The translations under genes were made by a program, and so were the position numbers. 64,000 nucleotides of DNA. Source: CAYUVA01 sp964448115 [NCBI: uncultured bacterium] (GTDB lineage Bacteria > CAYUVA01). Every line of letters begins with the position of its first letter. The first letter of the stretch is position 1. Positions 9,114-18,346 of the stretch are shown piece after piece. Below the pieces are notes generated by a model. The model made no database searches. It saw only the letters and a program-made list of their open reading frames with translations, and had not been told where the DNA came from. The stretch spans positions 89,183-153,182 of the forward strand of contig CAYUVA010000003.1 in the NCBI GenBank assembly GCA_964448115.1, read 5' to 3'.

Positions 9114-11525
9114 TCAGTTCTTAGGCACCTCTAGTGCCGGCCATGGATAGCTTTTATTCTCCCATCGATTCCTCGCCTGTACCTGAATTAAAAAGCGATC
9201 AGGCTGCAACGGAGGGCTAACCTGTAGCATGAATCCATAAATGTCATCACCAGGGTCGAAGTCAGAGGAGCTTCCATTATCAAGAAGGATTATTCCAAGC
9301 TCAATGCCTTGATATGTGAGATAAACGGTCAAGTCGCTATCTTGGTTCTGATCCTGCACAAGAGCGATCAACCTTATAACACCGCCTGATCCTGCGGCTA
9401 CATTGGTTTCCATGTATCCAGCTAGAAAAATGACCGGCGTGGAGTCAGGGGTACTGGTAGCGGTGGAGGTCGGAGTCTGGCTGGGTATCATGGTCAGTGT
9501 TGGACTTGAGGTGGTTGTCGGTGTACTGCTCGGTGTCATAGTACGCGTGATTGTAGGGGTGAAACTTGGAGTGGGAGTGCCGGTAGGAGCTGTCGGAGTA
9601 TGCGTCCTGGTCGGGGAACTGGTCGGCGTAAGGCTCGGTGTGGTGAAGTTGCATAATGCTTCTGTAATTCCGGTGTCCTGCTCTGGATTTTGAACCTTGT
9701 CATATCCTAGCGTGTATAACTCGTACCATCCATGTCCTGGTTCGGGGAATGGACCAAACATGATGAACCGTTGCGAATATGCTCCGTTGTACTGGCTCCA
9801 GGAAGCGCTACCAACAGGCTTGTAATAAAGATTATAGTGGTCGAAGCCGCTCAGTGCATCGCTGAAATCGACCTCAAGCTGAAGCTCTGTCTCGTAGGTT
9901 ACATAGGGATGATAGACAATATCGCACTGTGGCTCAGAGGCATCCTGGATGGAGCTAACCATAATCGACCAGTCTCCTTCTATGTTGTTTTGATTTCTAC
10001 CCTTTACTCTGTAACCGTAGCTCACTCCATCCTGCAGTTGGGTGAATGTATAGTTACAAGATGCGATCCAGCCGCTTTGCTGCTTGGTTATTGCCTGATC
10101 GACTTCAATTATTGCTTCGGCTAGGTATTCGACTGCGGTATCTGGCATTCCAGGGCTCCAGAATATGGTGTTCTGATGCCCAGCGGTATAAGGTGGCTCG
10201 GGATGAATATCCGGTGCACCGGGAGGCATTGGTGTCGAACTGGGTGTCGCAGTCAATGTCGCCGTGGGGGTGAAGGTTAACTGAACATAGGTGCCCTGCA
10301 CATCGTAGAGGGTCTCGTCTCCGAAAGCGCTATTGCCAGAGATGGCGCGCAGGCAATAGAAGCCGTTCTCGGGTGGAGAAAAGACTATCCTGGTCCCCTC
10401 GTCGAAACAATCGATGTCGGTCGTACAGATAAACAGGTATGGCTCGGCTTCTTCTCCTCGCGGGGTCGCCCAGATAGTATATTGGCTGTCGGCATAGAGT
10501 TGTAGCCTGCCGAAGTCGATATCAGTTGGATAGCAGAACTTATGTGAATATATCCTTCCGTCAAGGATCATCTGGATACTTGTAGCGCAGGCATTATCCA
10601 ATGGCTCGTAGATATCACATAACGCTGTTGAGGTGGGCGTTGCACTCGGAGTCATGGTGGGAACTTGGGTCAAGGTGAATGTCGGGGTAGATGTTATGGT
10701 CGGGGTTTGAGTGGGGGTCAAGGTGATATCGCTTGTTGGAGTCGGTGTACTGGTCGGGGTGGCGGTTGGGACTAAACTTGCTGTCGCCGTCGGAGTTGAT
10801 GATGGTATGGGGGTTGCGGTTGCTGTCATGGTCGGCGTCGAGGTCGGCGTAGGTGCTTGGGTGAAGGTTGGCGTCTGGGTGGGGAATGGGGTCTCGCTGT
10901 AGAATATGATGCGCAGCTTCCCCTTATAGTCGTTGTTACTATAAGGGAAAAACTTCTGTACCGTATATTCAAGCTCGCTGCCGCTGACCCTCATGGAGAT
11001 CCCGAACCAGCCAAAGCCGTCAACAATGCGTTGCTCCAGGTGAGACATGGCGGTTGAGGAAAGCTCCAGCTCAAAGGTATGTAATGAAGAACTGGTAATA
11101 TTTTTGCTCCCATAGAAGCTGCCGGTATTTGCCCGAGAGTAAACCGCATAAGGACTATCATTCTCAGGTATGACCGCTAGTAGCAGGTCCCTGAACTCGA
11201 CCGTCTTGGGGACGAATATTACAGGATCCGCGTAAGTGGCTAGTGTCATTATAACTCTTGTAACATTAAGATCGCTTGGGAGATCCGATGTATCCCAGTA
11301 GTAGTAGCCATGATAGATATAGTACTCGAAAAAATGGTCAACACTTCCTACCCAGGCTTCCCCTGTCTCCAGGTGATAGCTGTAATCGTCGCTATATAGA
11401 TATGTCTTGCCGCTGCTGATAGGACTAAGCGTGTGATCATATCGCTGTGCTGCCCAAAGCACTACCGGCATAAGAGGCAAGGCTGAGAGGATGAACATCG
11501 CCAGGTGCCAAGATCTAGGTTTCAT
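9114..11525 (-). CDS. Secreted modular protein with Thr/Pro-rich linkers (803 aa)
   Basis: A signal peptide ([26 protein letters not shown]) is followed by a unique N-terminal domain to about residue 210. Next come Thr/Pro linker 1 (about 211-300) and a PPC-like domain (about 301-410, starting CDIYEPLDN). A short Thr/Pro linker precedes an Fn3-like plus Ig-like pair (about 438-625, with VSSIQDA and YNLYYKP). Linker 3 (about 628-698) leads to a C-terminal domain of about 105 residues beginning LAGYMETNV. Everything from linker 1 onward is paralogous to the end of the giant protein at 25834-32532. The start ATG has AAGGGGA upstream, 15 nt after the multiheme cytochrome gene. It is likely surface-exposed. 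No catalytic motif was recognised. Confidence 0.85.
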   Translation of the reverse strand: MKPRSWHLAMFILSALPLMPVVLWAAQRYDHTLSPISSGKTYLYSDDYSYHLETGEAWVGSVDHFFEYYIYHGYYYWDTSDLPSDLNVTRVIMTLATYADPVIFVPKTVEFRDLLLAVIPENDSPYAVYSRANTGSFYGSKNITSSSLHTFELELSSTAMSHLEQRIVDGFGWFGISMRVSGSELEYTVQKFFPYSNNDYKGKLRIIFYSETPFPTQTPTFTQAPTPTSTPTMTATATPIPSSTPTATASLVPTATPTSTPTPTSDITLTPTQTPTITSTPTFTLTQVPTMTPSATPTSTALCDIYEPLDNACATSIQMILDGRIYSHKFCYPTDIDFGRLQLYADSQYTIWATPRGEEAEPYLFICTTDIDCFDEGTRIVFSPPENGFYCLRAISGNSAFGDETLYDVQGTYVQLTFTPTATLTATPSSTPMPPGAPDIHPEPPYTAGHQNTIFWSPGMPDTAVEYLAEAIIEVDQAITKQQSGWIASCNYTFTQLQDGVSYGYRVKGRNQNNIEGDWSIMVSSIQDASEPQCDIVYHPYVTYETELQLEVDFSDALSGFDHYNLYYKPVGSASWSQYNGAYSQRFIMFGPFPEPGHGWYELYTLGYDKVQNPEQDTGITEALCNFTTPSLTPTSSPTRTHTPTAPTGTPTPSFTPTITRTMTPSSTPTTTSSPTLTMIPSQTPTSTATSTPDSTPVIFLAGYMETNVAAGSGGVIRLIALVQDQNQDSDLTVYLTYQGIELGIILLDNGSSSDFDPGDDIYGFMLQVSPPLQPDRFLIQVQARNRWENKSYPWPALEVPKN
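9434..9644 (-). repeat. Thr/Pro-rich low-complexity linker 3 of the 803-aa protein
   Basis: About 70 residues made almost only of Thr, Pro and Ser in TPT/TPS steps, joining the Ig-like domain to the C-terminal domain. On the plus strand the DNA is rich in G and T and reads as Val-Gly repeats, which creates a false open frame. Confidence 0.85.
10211..10285 (-). repeat. Short Thr/Pro linker 2 of the 803-aa protein
   Basis: About 25 residues ([19 protein letters not shown]) separate the PPC-like domain from the Fn3-like domain. It sits at the same interdomain position as the much longer second linker of the giant paralogue. Confidence 0.75.
10627..10893 (-). repeat. Thr/Pro-rich linker 1 of the 803-aa protein
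   Basis: About 90 residues of TPT/TPS/TAT steps lie between the unique N-terminal domain and the PPC-like domain. It is probably an extended, possibly O-glycosylated spacer; glycosylation is inference only. Confidence 0.85.
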
Positions 11526-11540
11526 CTTTATTTATTCCCC

Positions 11541-14075
11541 TTATGGTTGCCAGTACATATCAGCATGACAAGAAATATTATAGCAGGCTCCGCGGTTGGG
11601 CGTTGAACCATTCTGATATACGCCATCGGGTGCAATGTCGGGATCGAACCTAACATCGAGTACACCGTTTATATGATTGGAGGAATCGGTAAAGCGGCTG
11701 AAATGGCATACACGGCATTCTTGAAGATGGATCTGATGCTGCCCAGTGGTCGGGGGAGATGATGCGTCAACTCCATGACAGGAGCCGCAGGTTCCTGTGG
11801 ATGCTTGTCCCCATGAGGGGGTATTATTGCTTCCGCCGCTTAGTGGTTGCGAGCCGGCGCCGTGGCATCCTAGATTATAACATGTGAGACCATCATAATT
11901 ACCACCAGCGGTAAGCTCACCTCCAACGAATGCCACTTCGGCTACCCCGTTTATATGGGCAGAACCGATCTGACCGCCGAATCCAGAATGGCAAACCGGG
12001 CACGAATAGCCGTATCTTTCTGCATGAGCACGGTGGCTGCCGGTATTCATCGGCTCCTGGTGCGATGTCGAGTGGCATTGACCACATGCTTCCCCCTGGC
12101 ACCAAAGGGTTCTACCGAGGTGACACTGGGAACCGAGTCCACTACAAAGCCCACTGATACCAGTCTTTCTATAGCCTGAAGGGGTGATATCCTGATATGT
12201 TCCCCCCTCGGAAAAGCTTATCCCGCTTGGATTATCGAGTACATTGTTATGATGCTCGCTCTCCTTACTGCCATGACATCTCAAGCAATCGATATGATAG
12301 GTCTCGATATGACTGAAATGCCAACCACTGCTAACCGAGTGGAGCTGATTTCCGCCTAAGCGATGACAATCCATGCACTCTAGCATACTATCCAGATACC
12401 AATTCGGTTTGCCCACTCCATGGCAGCTCACCTTGCTACAGGTTCGATCCTTGTACTCGCCGCCATATTTGGGATCCATGGCAACATCTACCTTACCGTT
12501 CAGATGATCAGGCGGCTTGGCATCCTCATAACCGTAATGACATGCGCTGCAGGGATAGTTTAGCTCTTCCGACGAGCAGTGCTTGATATGCGCACCAGTT
12601 ACTGGAGGATCCGCGTTTGATGCTCGGTGGCAGTTCATGCAACCCTTGTTTGTGTTCCATAATGAAGCGCCCGTGTGACAATTGGCATCCATGCTAGCAC
12701 AGTACCCGGACACACCATCTGGATTACCACCATTGGGCGTCTCATCCCGATAAATCCCAGAGGGAAGCTGGATCGGGGCATTATCCAGCCTTCCGTTATA
12801 GTGTGTACCCGGCTCGATATGACAAGTTTTACAGCCAATGCCATCAATATTGATATGCTCAATGTGGCTGCCGCTAAACGGGGAGTTCATCATATCGCTT
12901 AAGGCATCATGGCATTCGTTGCAGGAGAGATTCGCATCATAATACCAGTCAGGGGTTCCTGATCCATGACATACTATCTGGGCACACTTTCCATTATTGA
13001 AGCCCTTGCCCAAGCCGGGATACAAAATAACATCGGCTTTGCCGTTGAGATGGTATAGCTTTTTACCCTTGTCGCATCCGTAATGACATGTCATGCAAGG
13101 GTATCCTCGATGCCTATTCGATGCATGGATATAGTGTGCTCCGCTTTCAGGTGGATTCTGCGCATCTGCCCCATGGCAAAGCTGGCAAGAATCCTCGCTG
13201 CTCCACTTCGCTTGTCCGCCATGGCAGGGGGAATCCATGTCAGAGCAACTCCCGGAAATGCCTTCATTATTAAATCCTTCAGGCGTCGAGTCGAGGTATT
13301 TGCCACCTTTGGGCACTATACCATCGGGGTTGTCCAAGATATTATTATAATGCTTGCTAGGTGTATCTTCATGGCAACTCTGACATCGAATGTCCGCCCG
13401 GTGGTGCTGTAGATGTTTTCCGCTATTAGGGTCGAAGCGGTGTGAACCTGCTGGTCGATGACAACGAATGCATTCGTATCCAGGGTATGGCTTCGGCTCA
13501 TAAAGCTCATCTGGTATCCAGCTAGGCTCCTGGTGAATATGACAAGAGATATTGGTACAAATCCGCCCATCCCAAGCGCCACCTACATTTTCCTCGAAAG
13601 TTACCTGCATGATATCATCAGGATGGGTTGGGGAATATATCCCTCCTCCCTGGTGACAGACCTCACAGTCAGTAAACCTGACATACCTGGATTTCTTCAA
13701 GAAATATAAGATCTCAGCGTGCTTAGAATGTCTCCCCTGATCGGGCATCGCATTATGGCAGGCATTACATAGGACCTCGGAGTCCTCCTTAAAGCCATTT
13801 CCGCCGTGGCAAGCCATGCATTGCGAGGGCTGGTAGTTGATGTGGTTATAAGCCTTAAGTTCATTTATCTTATGGCATTGTAGGCAATCAGCTTTGCCGT
13901 ATCCCTTGCGATGATTGACTGGATTTAAGAAGATACGGATTTCCTTACTTTCCTTGGTCTTTTCAATATCAAAAGAATGCTCTGGCGCATCATTACAACC
14001 TACAAGCAGAACGGCATATATCACATAACAAAACAGAGCCAGAAATTTCGAGATTGCATAAAAACCCCGCCTCAT
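11541..14075 (-). CDS. Multiheme c-type cytochrome lipoprotein, 26 candidate haem sites
   Basis: ATG 14075 is preferred over TTG 14111 because it begins a lipoprotein signal (MRRGFYAISKFLALFC...LLVGC; lipobox Cys at residue 27), giving 844 residues. There are 18 CX2CH, 5 CX4CH and 3 CX6CH motifs. After four CX2CH sites the order CX4CH, CX2CH, CX2CH, CX6CH, CX2CH, CX2CH repeats three times with a period near 186 residues. It then ends with CX4CH, CX2CH, CX2CH and a final CX4CH. The CX4CH/CX2CH mix matches the Geobacter-type GSu_C4xC__C2xCH family. Lipidation implies a periplasmic or surface location, so the role is probably long-range electron transfer. The 803-aa modular protein follows after 15 nt. 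CX6CH haem attachment is inference. Confidence 0.92.
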   Translation of the reverse strand: MRRGFYAISKFLALFCYVIYAVLLVGCNDAPEHSFDIEKTKESKEIRIFLNPVNHRKGYGKADCLQCHKINELKAYNHINYQPSQCMACHGGNGFKEDSEVLCNACHNAMPDQGRHSKHAEILYFLKKSRYVRFTDCEVCHQGGGIYSPTHPDDIMQVTFEENVGGAWDGRICTNISCHIHQEPSWIPDELYEPKPYPGYECIRCHRPAGSHRFDPNSGKHLQHHRADIRCQSCHEDTPSKHYNNILDNPDGIVPKGGKYLDSTPEGFNNEGISGSCSDMDSPCHGGQAKWSSEDSCQLCHGADAQNPPESGAHYIHASNRHRGYPCMTCHYGCDKGKKLYHLNGKADVILYPGLGKGFNNGKCAQIVCHGSGTPDWYYDANLSCNECHDALSDMMNSPFSGSHIEHINIDGIGCKTCHIEPGTHYNGRLDNAPIQLPSGIYRDETPNGGNPDGVSGYCASMDANCHTGASLWNTNKGCMNCHRASNADPPVTGAHIKHCSSEELNYPCSACHYGYEDAKPPDHLNGKVDVAMDPKYGGEYKDRTCSKVSCHGVGKPNWYLDSMLECMDCHRLGGNQLHSVSSGWHFSHIETYHIDCLRCHGSKESEHHNNVLDNPSGISFSEGGTYQDITPSGYRKTGISGLCSGLGSQCHLGRTLWCQGEACGQCHSTSHQEPMNTGSHRAHAERYGYSCPVCHSGFGGQIGSAHINGVAEVAFVGGELTAGGNYDGLTCYNLGCHGAGSQPLSGGSNNTPSWGQASTGTCGSCHGVDASSPPTTGQHQIHLQECRVCHFSRFTDSSNHINGVLDVRFDPDIAPDGVYQNGSTPNRGACYNISCHADMYWQP

Positions 14076-14138
14076 AACATCATTTTCATACAATAAATGC
14101 TTAGATGTCAAACATTAAGAAAGCACCCCTGGTAGATT

Positions 14139-14166
14139 TTGACATTTTATATCTAGCTGCTATAAG
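14139..14166 (+). promoter_or_regulatory. Upstream rpoD promoter (P1)
   Basis: TTGACA at 14139-14144, a 16-nt spacer, and TATAAG at 14161-14166. This is 6/6 and 5/6 against the sigma-70 consensus. It would give a leader of about 310 nt. Confidence 0.5.
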
Positions 14167-14231
14167 GCTTATGTTTATGAACGAAAAGGTAAGTTTTACA
14201 GGGTTTGAGAACCTCAAAAGCAATTTAGTTC

Positions 14232-14260
14232 TTGACAAAATAAGGGAAAAGTCCTATATT
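14232..14260 (+). promoter_or_regulatory. Downstream rpoD promoter (P2)
   Basis: TTGACA at 14232-14237, an ideal 17-nt spacer, and TATATT at 14255-14260. It is the best promoter match in the window and lies about 220 bases before the rpoD start. Confidence 0.65.
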
Positions 14261-14480
14261 ATAAAAGATTAAGGCGCTTGATGATCGATTTGGGATTTAA
14301 TGTAGGTGAAAATGAGGAAGGCAGTATTAAGCGAGGTGGTCATCTTTCATGATCTCGTGTCATCCTTTTGATATCATGTGGTCTGCTAAAAACTACGGCA
14401 AGGCTTTGCCTGCTGATGAATCATATATTGGACATGGAAACAGAATCAAAACCTATCTTAAATAGTAGGAGGTCTTATAT

Positions 14481-16220
14481 ATGGGCGACAATGGCAAACT
14501 TCCAGCCATTGATAAGCTGATCGCACAAGGCAGCAAGAAGGGCTATCTTACCTATCAAGAGATAGACAAGATCCTTCCTAAAAATGTCAACTCTGATATC
14601 ACGATAGACGATGTATTGATCAGATTAGCCAACAATGGATTCGATCTTATCGATGCGGCTCATGAGGCAGCCTATCGGAGGAAGCAGAAGCTAAAGGGTG
14701 ATGAGGATGCAGATAAATCCCTGGCTAGCACCAAAAAAGGTACCGATCCGCTTCGCGCCTACTTCAAAGAGATGGGCACGGTTCCACTTCTCTCCCGTGA
14801 TGGTGAGATCGAGATCGCCAAGAGGATCGAGGAAGGAAAGAGGGCAGCCTTCCACGCATTGCTCAATACACCTATGGCGCTTCGTGAGATCGTGATGCTT
14901 AAAAATAAGCTGGTAGCTGGCAAGATCTTGATTACAGATGTGGTTACAAGCATCCCGGAGGATGATGAATTCGATGCAGCAGCTAAGGCTAAGGAGCTTA
15001 TTGAGATTGGAGAAGCGGTTGAGAAACTACTGCTCGATATAACCGGCGCCATGGAGGCAAAAGCAAGAGATGATATCTCATCAGATGAAATCGAGCAGCT
15101 CGACAAGTTCATCGAGGAAAAGAAGAATACAGCAGCTCAGAAGTTGATGGAGCTAAACCTGGGATCGATCATCTGCGATAAGCTCTCAATGAAGATCTCC
15201 ACGCAATGGTCAAGGGCTAAATCCGCAAAGAACGAGCTAGCCGAGATAGAGCAGAGAACCGGCATGTGCATCGCCAAGATATTGCACCTCTGCGAGAAGT
15301 ATCAGGATATCAGACCAGAAGATATGGCGAGCATATCATCGAGTGGAACTTTTGGGGTAAACATAGACCTGCCTGAACTAAAACGCAGCATCAAAAACGC
15401 GAAAAAGAAGCTCAAAAGGATAGAACAGGAGGTCGGCTGTAGTTGTGAAGAACTTGAGCAGATCGTTCGCAATATGCAAGAGGGTATTGAAAGTGCCGAG
15501 CAAGCCAAGGCTGAACTTACCGAAGCTAATCTAAGGCTTGTTGTCTCTATTGCCAAGAAGTACACCAACAGAGGATTGCAGCTTTCTGACCTCATCCAAG
15601 AGGGCAATATCGGACTGATGCGGGCAGTGGAGAAATTCGAGTACCGCCGGGGATACAAGTTCTCAACCTATGCTACCTGGTGGATCAGACAAGCTATTAC
15701 CAGAGCTATCGCAGACCAGGGAAGAACCATACGCATCCCGGTACACATGATCGAGACCATAAACAAGATGATCAAAAGCTCAAGGCACCTGGTGCAGGAA
15801 ATGGGGAGAGAGCCTACCTGCGAGGAGATCGCAGAGAAGATGTGCATGCCAGTGGAGAAGGTGCGCATGGTATTCAAGATGAGCCAGGAGCCTATATCGC
15901 TGGAAACACCCATCGGCGAAGAAGAAGACAGCCAGCTCGGCGATTTCATCGAGGACAAATCGGTAACCTCTCCAACCGATGAGGTGATATATATCAACCT
16001 TAAAGACCAGATGGACTCTGTGCTATCTACCCTGACTCCCCGAGAGGAACAGGTGCTCCGTATGCGCTTCGGTATCGGTTCAGGGTATCAACACACCCTG
16101 GAGGAAGTCGGCGCACACTTCCATGTTACCAGGGAGCGTATCCGCCAGATCGAGGCAAAGGCGCTGAAAAAATTGCGACATCCTACCAGAAGAGACAAGC
16201 TAAAGAATTTCTATAGCTGA
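14481..16220 (+). CDS. rpoD: Primary RNA polymerase sigma factor (sigma-70)
   Basis: RpoD directs RNA polymerase to housekeeping promoters. The 579 residues show region 1.1 (about 5-60, [20 protein letters not shown]), region 1.2 ([20 protein letters not shown]) and a charged non-conserved region (about 130-340). Region 2 contains [19 protein letters not shown] and the -10 reading helix [18 protein letters not shown]. Region 3 follows RIPVHM, and the region 4 helix-turn-helix is [20 protein letters not shown]. The presence of region 1.1 marks it as the primary rather than an alternative sigma. AGGAGG precedes the ATG by 8 nt. Two tandem consensus-like promoters lie upstream, which suits autoregulated housekeeping expression. 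dnaG, its usual partner in many bacteria, is not adjacent. Confidence 0.98.
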   Translation: MGDNGKLPAIDKLIAQGSKKGYLTYQEIDKILPKNVNSDITIDDVLIRLANNGFDLIDAAHEAAYRRKQKLKGDEDADKSLASTKKGTDPLRAYFKEMGTVPLLSRDGEIEIAKRIEEGKRAAFHALLNTPMALREIVMLKNKLVAGKILITDVVTSIPEDDEFDAAAKAKELIEIGEAVEKLLLDITGAMEAKARDDISSDEIEQLDKFIEEKKNTAAQKLMELNLGSIICDKLSMKISTQWSRAKSAKNELAEIEQRTGMCIAKILHLCEKYQDIRPEDMASISSSGTFGVNIDLPELKRSIKNAKKKLKRIEQEVGCSCEELEQIVRNMQEGIESAEQAKAELTEANLRLVVSIAKKYTNRGLQLSDLIQEGNIGLMRAVEKFEYRRGYKFSTYATWWIRQAITRAIADQGRTIRIPVHMIETINKMIKSSRHLVQEMGREPTCEEIAEKMCMPVEKVRMVFKMSQEPISLETPIGEEEDSQLGDFIEDKSVTSPTDEVIYINLKDQMDSVLSTLTPREEQVLRMRFGIGSGYQHTLEEVGAHFHVTRERIRQIEAKALKKLRHPTRRDKLKNFYS

Positions 16221-16408
16221 TTCAACAGCTTCAATATAAAAAGGGATAAAGCAATTACTCGGACATCAATCTCGGTACTTGAGATCTACGGGATTATATG
16301 GCTGCTCACGATACTTTCCTAATTATAAAGATAATCTGTCACTTTTTAAGGGAATATTGCTAAAATATAAATATTTTTTTAGAAAAATGAAACTATCTTC
16401 TATTTTTT

Positions 16409-17596
16409 CTAGTCCTCATCATCGAGGATATCATCGAGATCGTCTGCTGAAAGCTCCTCGAGGTCATCTTCAGTTGAGTCGCCCTTACCGCTTTTTTTCT
16501 TTGCTCTTGAGCCACTAGGATTATTGCTTGCGGCGGCGGGTTGAGGGTTGCTCTTCTTCGATTCCTCTGGGGTTATGACACACTCGATCTCAAGCTTAAG
16601 ATGAATGCCGATATCCTTAAGCGATTCATCCTTTCGTACCAAGATGGGGATCACGACCTTATGCTGAACCTCTTTGATATAAGCCGGTTTGCCTGCTGCC
16701 TTGGCTAATGGGATATCAACCTTAGCTTTTGCTGCTGGTTTCTCTGCTTCAGTTTCCTCCAACTCCTCATCGAGGTCGATCTCTTCCTCATAATCCTCTG
16801 CTTGTTGTTTTTCAGCCTCCGATTCTTCCCCATCAAATTCGCTCAGGTCGATATCGTCTATATCGAAATCGTCTTCTTTTAGTTCCTCTCCCTCTTGTTC
16901 AGCGAACTCAGACGCTATTCTGTCAAGCTCCTCATCGCTTATATCCTCATCGACAGCGAACTCGACATCCTCTTCCTCAACCTCTTCTTCCTCTTCTTCC
17001 TCGATCTCTCCGGTTTTTTTCTTAAGCGCGATAAGGGTTAGCTTAGAGATCTCCTTCAATGTCTCCAGGACACCCACGCCTTTAGTAGCTATCGCCTCGA
17101 AGTATGGAACATTCGATTGGTTAATATGATCATTAAGTTCTTCCACGGGCAGGATATTGGGCAGGTCTCTTTTATTGTACTGTATCACCCAAGGAAGCTC
17201 ATCAAGGGACATATTAAGCTCAGCCAGGTTCTCCTGTAGATTCTCTAGGCTTTCGATATTCGCATCGAGCATCGCCTCCTGGCTATCGGCGACAAATACA
17301 ATGGCATCAGCGCCCTTTAAAACCAGCTTCCTAGTTGAATTGTAGAACACCTGTCCAGGAACGGTGTACAACTGAAATCTGGTCTTGAATCCACCTATAT
17401 TGCCCAGGTGGATAGGAAGCAGATCGAAGAAAAGCGTTCTGTCGGTCTCAGTGGCAAGAGAAACCAGTTCCCCTCTCGTGGAGGGATTCATGACTCTATG
17501 TATCTGCTGGAGATTCGTGGTCTTGCCACATAAGCCAGGACCGTAGTAAACGATCTTGGCGTTCATTTCCATGGTGGCATAGTTGAAAAAAACCAT
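16409..17596 (-). CDS. mglA: MglA-like small GTPase with long acidic C-terminal extension
   Basis: Residues 1 to about 195 form an MglA-type Ras-like GTPase. The P-loop is GPGLCGKTTN (residues 19-28), TVPGQVFYNSTR replaces the usual DxxG switch as in MglA, and NKRDLP is the base-specificity motif. In Myxococcus, MglA sets cell polarity and motility. Here the domain is followed by some 200 extra residues: a Glu/Asp-rich stretch (about 195-290), a small ordered-looking segment (KVVIPILVRKDESLKDIGIH) and an acidic end (DDLDDILDDED). Typical MglA is about 195 residues, so this doubles the length. No MglB partner is adjacent. It lies 104 nt after the DUF1844 gene and is probably transcribed with it. 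Confidence 0.85.
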   Translation of the reverse strand: MVFFNYATMEMNAKIVYYGPGLCGKTTNLQQIHRVMNPSTRGELVSLATETDRTLFFDLLPIHLGNIGGFKTRFQLYTVPGQVFYNSTRKLVLKGADAIVFVADSQEAMLDANIESLENLQENLAELNMSLDELPWVIQYNKRDLPNILPVEELNDHINQSNVPYFEAIATKGVGVLETLKEISKLTLIALKKKTGEIEEEEEEEVEEEDVEFAVDEDISDEELDRIASEFAEQEGEELKEDDFDIDDIDLSEFDGEESEAEKQQAEDYEEEIDLDEELEETEAEKPAAKAKVDIPLAKAAGKPAYIKEVQHKVVIPILVRKDESLKDIGIHLKLEIECVITPEESKKSNPQPAAASNNPSGSRAKKKSGKGDSTEDDLEELSADDLDDILDDED

Positions 17597-17700
17597 TACT
17601 TTCCCTTACCTTGCTAGGATCACTTTGTCCATAAAACTACACCGCAGTTTTTATTATTATCATCGATTGGACTACAAGTCAATAGCATATTTTACTCTTT

Positions 17701-18129
17701 CTAGCCACCATTGCGCTCGTCTTTCTCCCGGCTGGTTTCTTTGGAGCTTGGCTGTTTGTCACCTGGTTGCTTTTCTGCTGTCTCTTGTTGCTCGATATTA
17801 TCTTTGTTTCTATTATCAGTCGGCTCTTTTGAGGGGCGCTTTGCCTGCTCGGAGTCCACCTTCAGCTCGTTTATATATGTTAATCTGAGGTTTGTCAGAT
17901 TCCCTTTTAACAGTTTTTCCTCCTCATCGGATAGATTGCCCTTGGTCTTAGTCTCAAGCATCTCCATCATATCAATGGTGTATCTTGCTCTATCGAGGTC
18001 TCGAACTATCTCTTGGCTTTCGGGATGCTTAAGCTTGCCCAAGCTTATCATGGCAGAATAGTATAGGTCGAGCACCAGGGTAACAAACAAGCCGGACTGA
18101 ATATCGCTTTGCTGTTTTTGTTCATCCAT
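17701..18129 (-). CDS. DUF1844 domain protein
   Basis: The DUF1844 core lies in residues 5 to about 85: SGLFVTLVLDLYYSAMISLGK, then HPESQEIVRDLDRARYTIDM and LLKGNLTNLRLTYINE. A hydrophilic, low-complexity Lys/Glu/Gln-rich tail of about 55 residues follows. The frame extends to TTG 18144, but ATG 18129 is chosen because GGGAGAG lies about 8 nt before it; this gives 142 residues. The family is small, helical and of unknown function, common in deltaproteobacteria-like genomes. It precedes the MglA gene on the same strand, behind the promoter at 18172-18200. Confidence 0.82.
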   Translation of the reverse strand: MDEQKQQSDIQSGLFVTLVLDLYYSAMISLGKLKHPESQEIVRDLDRARYTIDMMEMLETKTKGNLSDEEEKLLKGNLTNLRLTYINELKVDSEQAKRPSKEPTDNRNKDNIEQQETAEKQPGDKQPSSKETSREKDERNGG

Positions 18130-18171
18130 GTTCATCTCTCCCAATACTCATTCTCTGTTCGATACCATCTT

Positions 18172-18200
18172 ATTATCACCTGAAAATTAGTAATAGTCAA
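18172..18200 (-). promoter_or_regulatory. Promoter of the DUF1844-MglA genes
   Basis: Read leftward: TTGACT (18200-18195), a 17-nt spacer and GATAAT (18177-18172), each 5/6 to consensus. Transcription would start near 18165, about 35 nt before the DUF1844 start. Confidence 0.6.
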
Positions 18201-18248
18201 ACTGGAGTTAATGCTCGATGAATAATTATCCCTCTTTGCTTAATATGC

Positions 18249-18277
18249 TTGGATAAATAGGTAATAGGATATATAAT
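18249..18277 (+). promoter_or_regulatory. Promoter of the histidine-kinase gene
   Basis: TTGGAT at 18249-18254, a 17-nt spacer and a perfect TATAAT at 18272-18277. It is divergent from the DUF1844 promoter, about 50 bp away, so the two may share regulation. Confidence 0.5.
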
Positions 18278-18346
18278 ATTTTTGACTGGATGTGTAAGGT
18301 CCTTTGTTAAAAAGGATCATCTATCATCTTTCTGGAAGCAATAGCA

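Larger units (their letters stand above)
14112..14480. other. Intergenic region between cytochrome gene and rpoD
   Basis: These 369 bases hold no credible gene. They contain two sigma-70-like promoters reading toward rpoD and a leader of roughly 215-310 nt. AGGAGG at 14467-14472 lies 8 nt before the rpoD ATG. No conserved RNA fold was recognised by eye in the leader. Confidence 0.6.

Noticed and set aside
14112-14480. tRNA or small RNA gene in the largest intergenic region
   Set aside because: No cloverleaf, T-loop motif or terminator-bounded RNA could be seen.
16215-16230. AGCTG/CAGCT hairpin over the rpoD stop codon
   Set aside because: Only five pairs and no T-run; probably chance.
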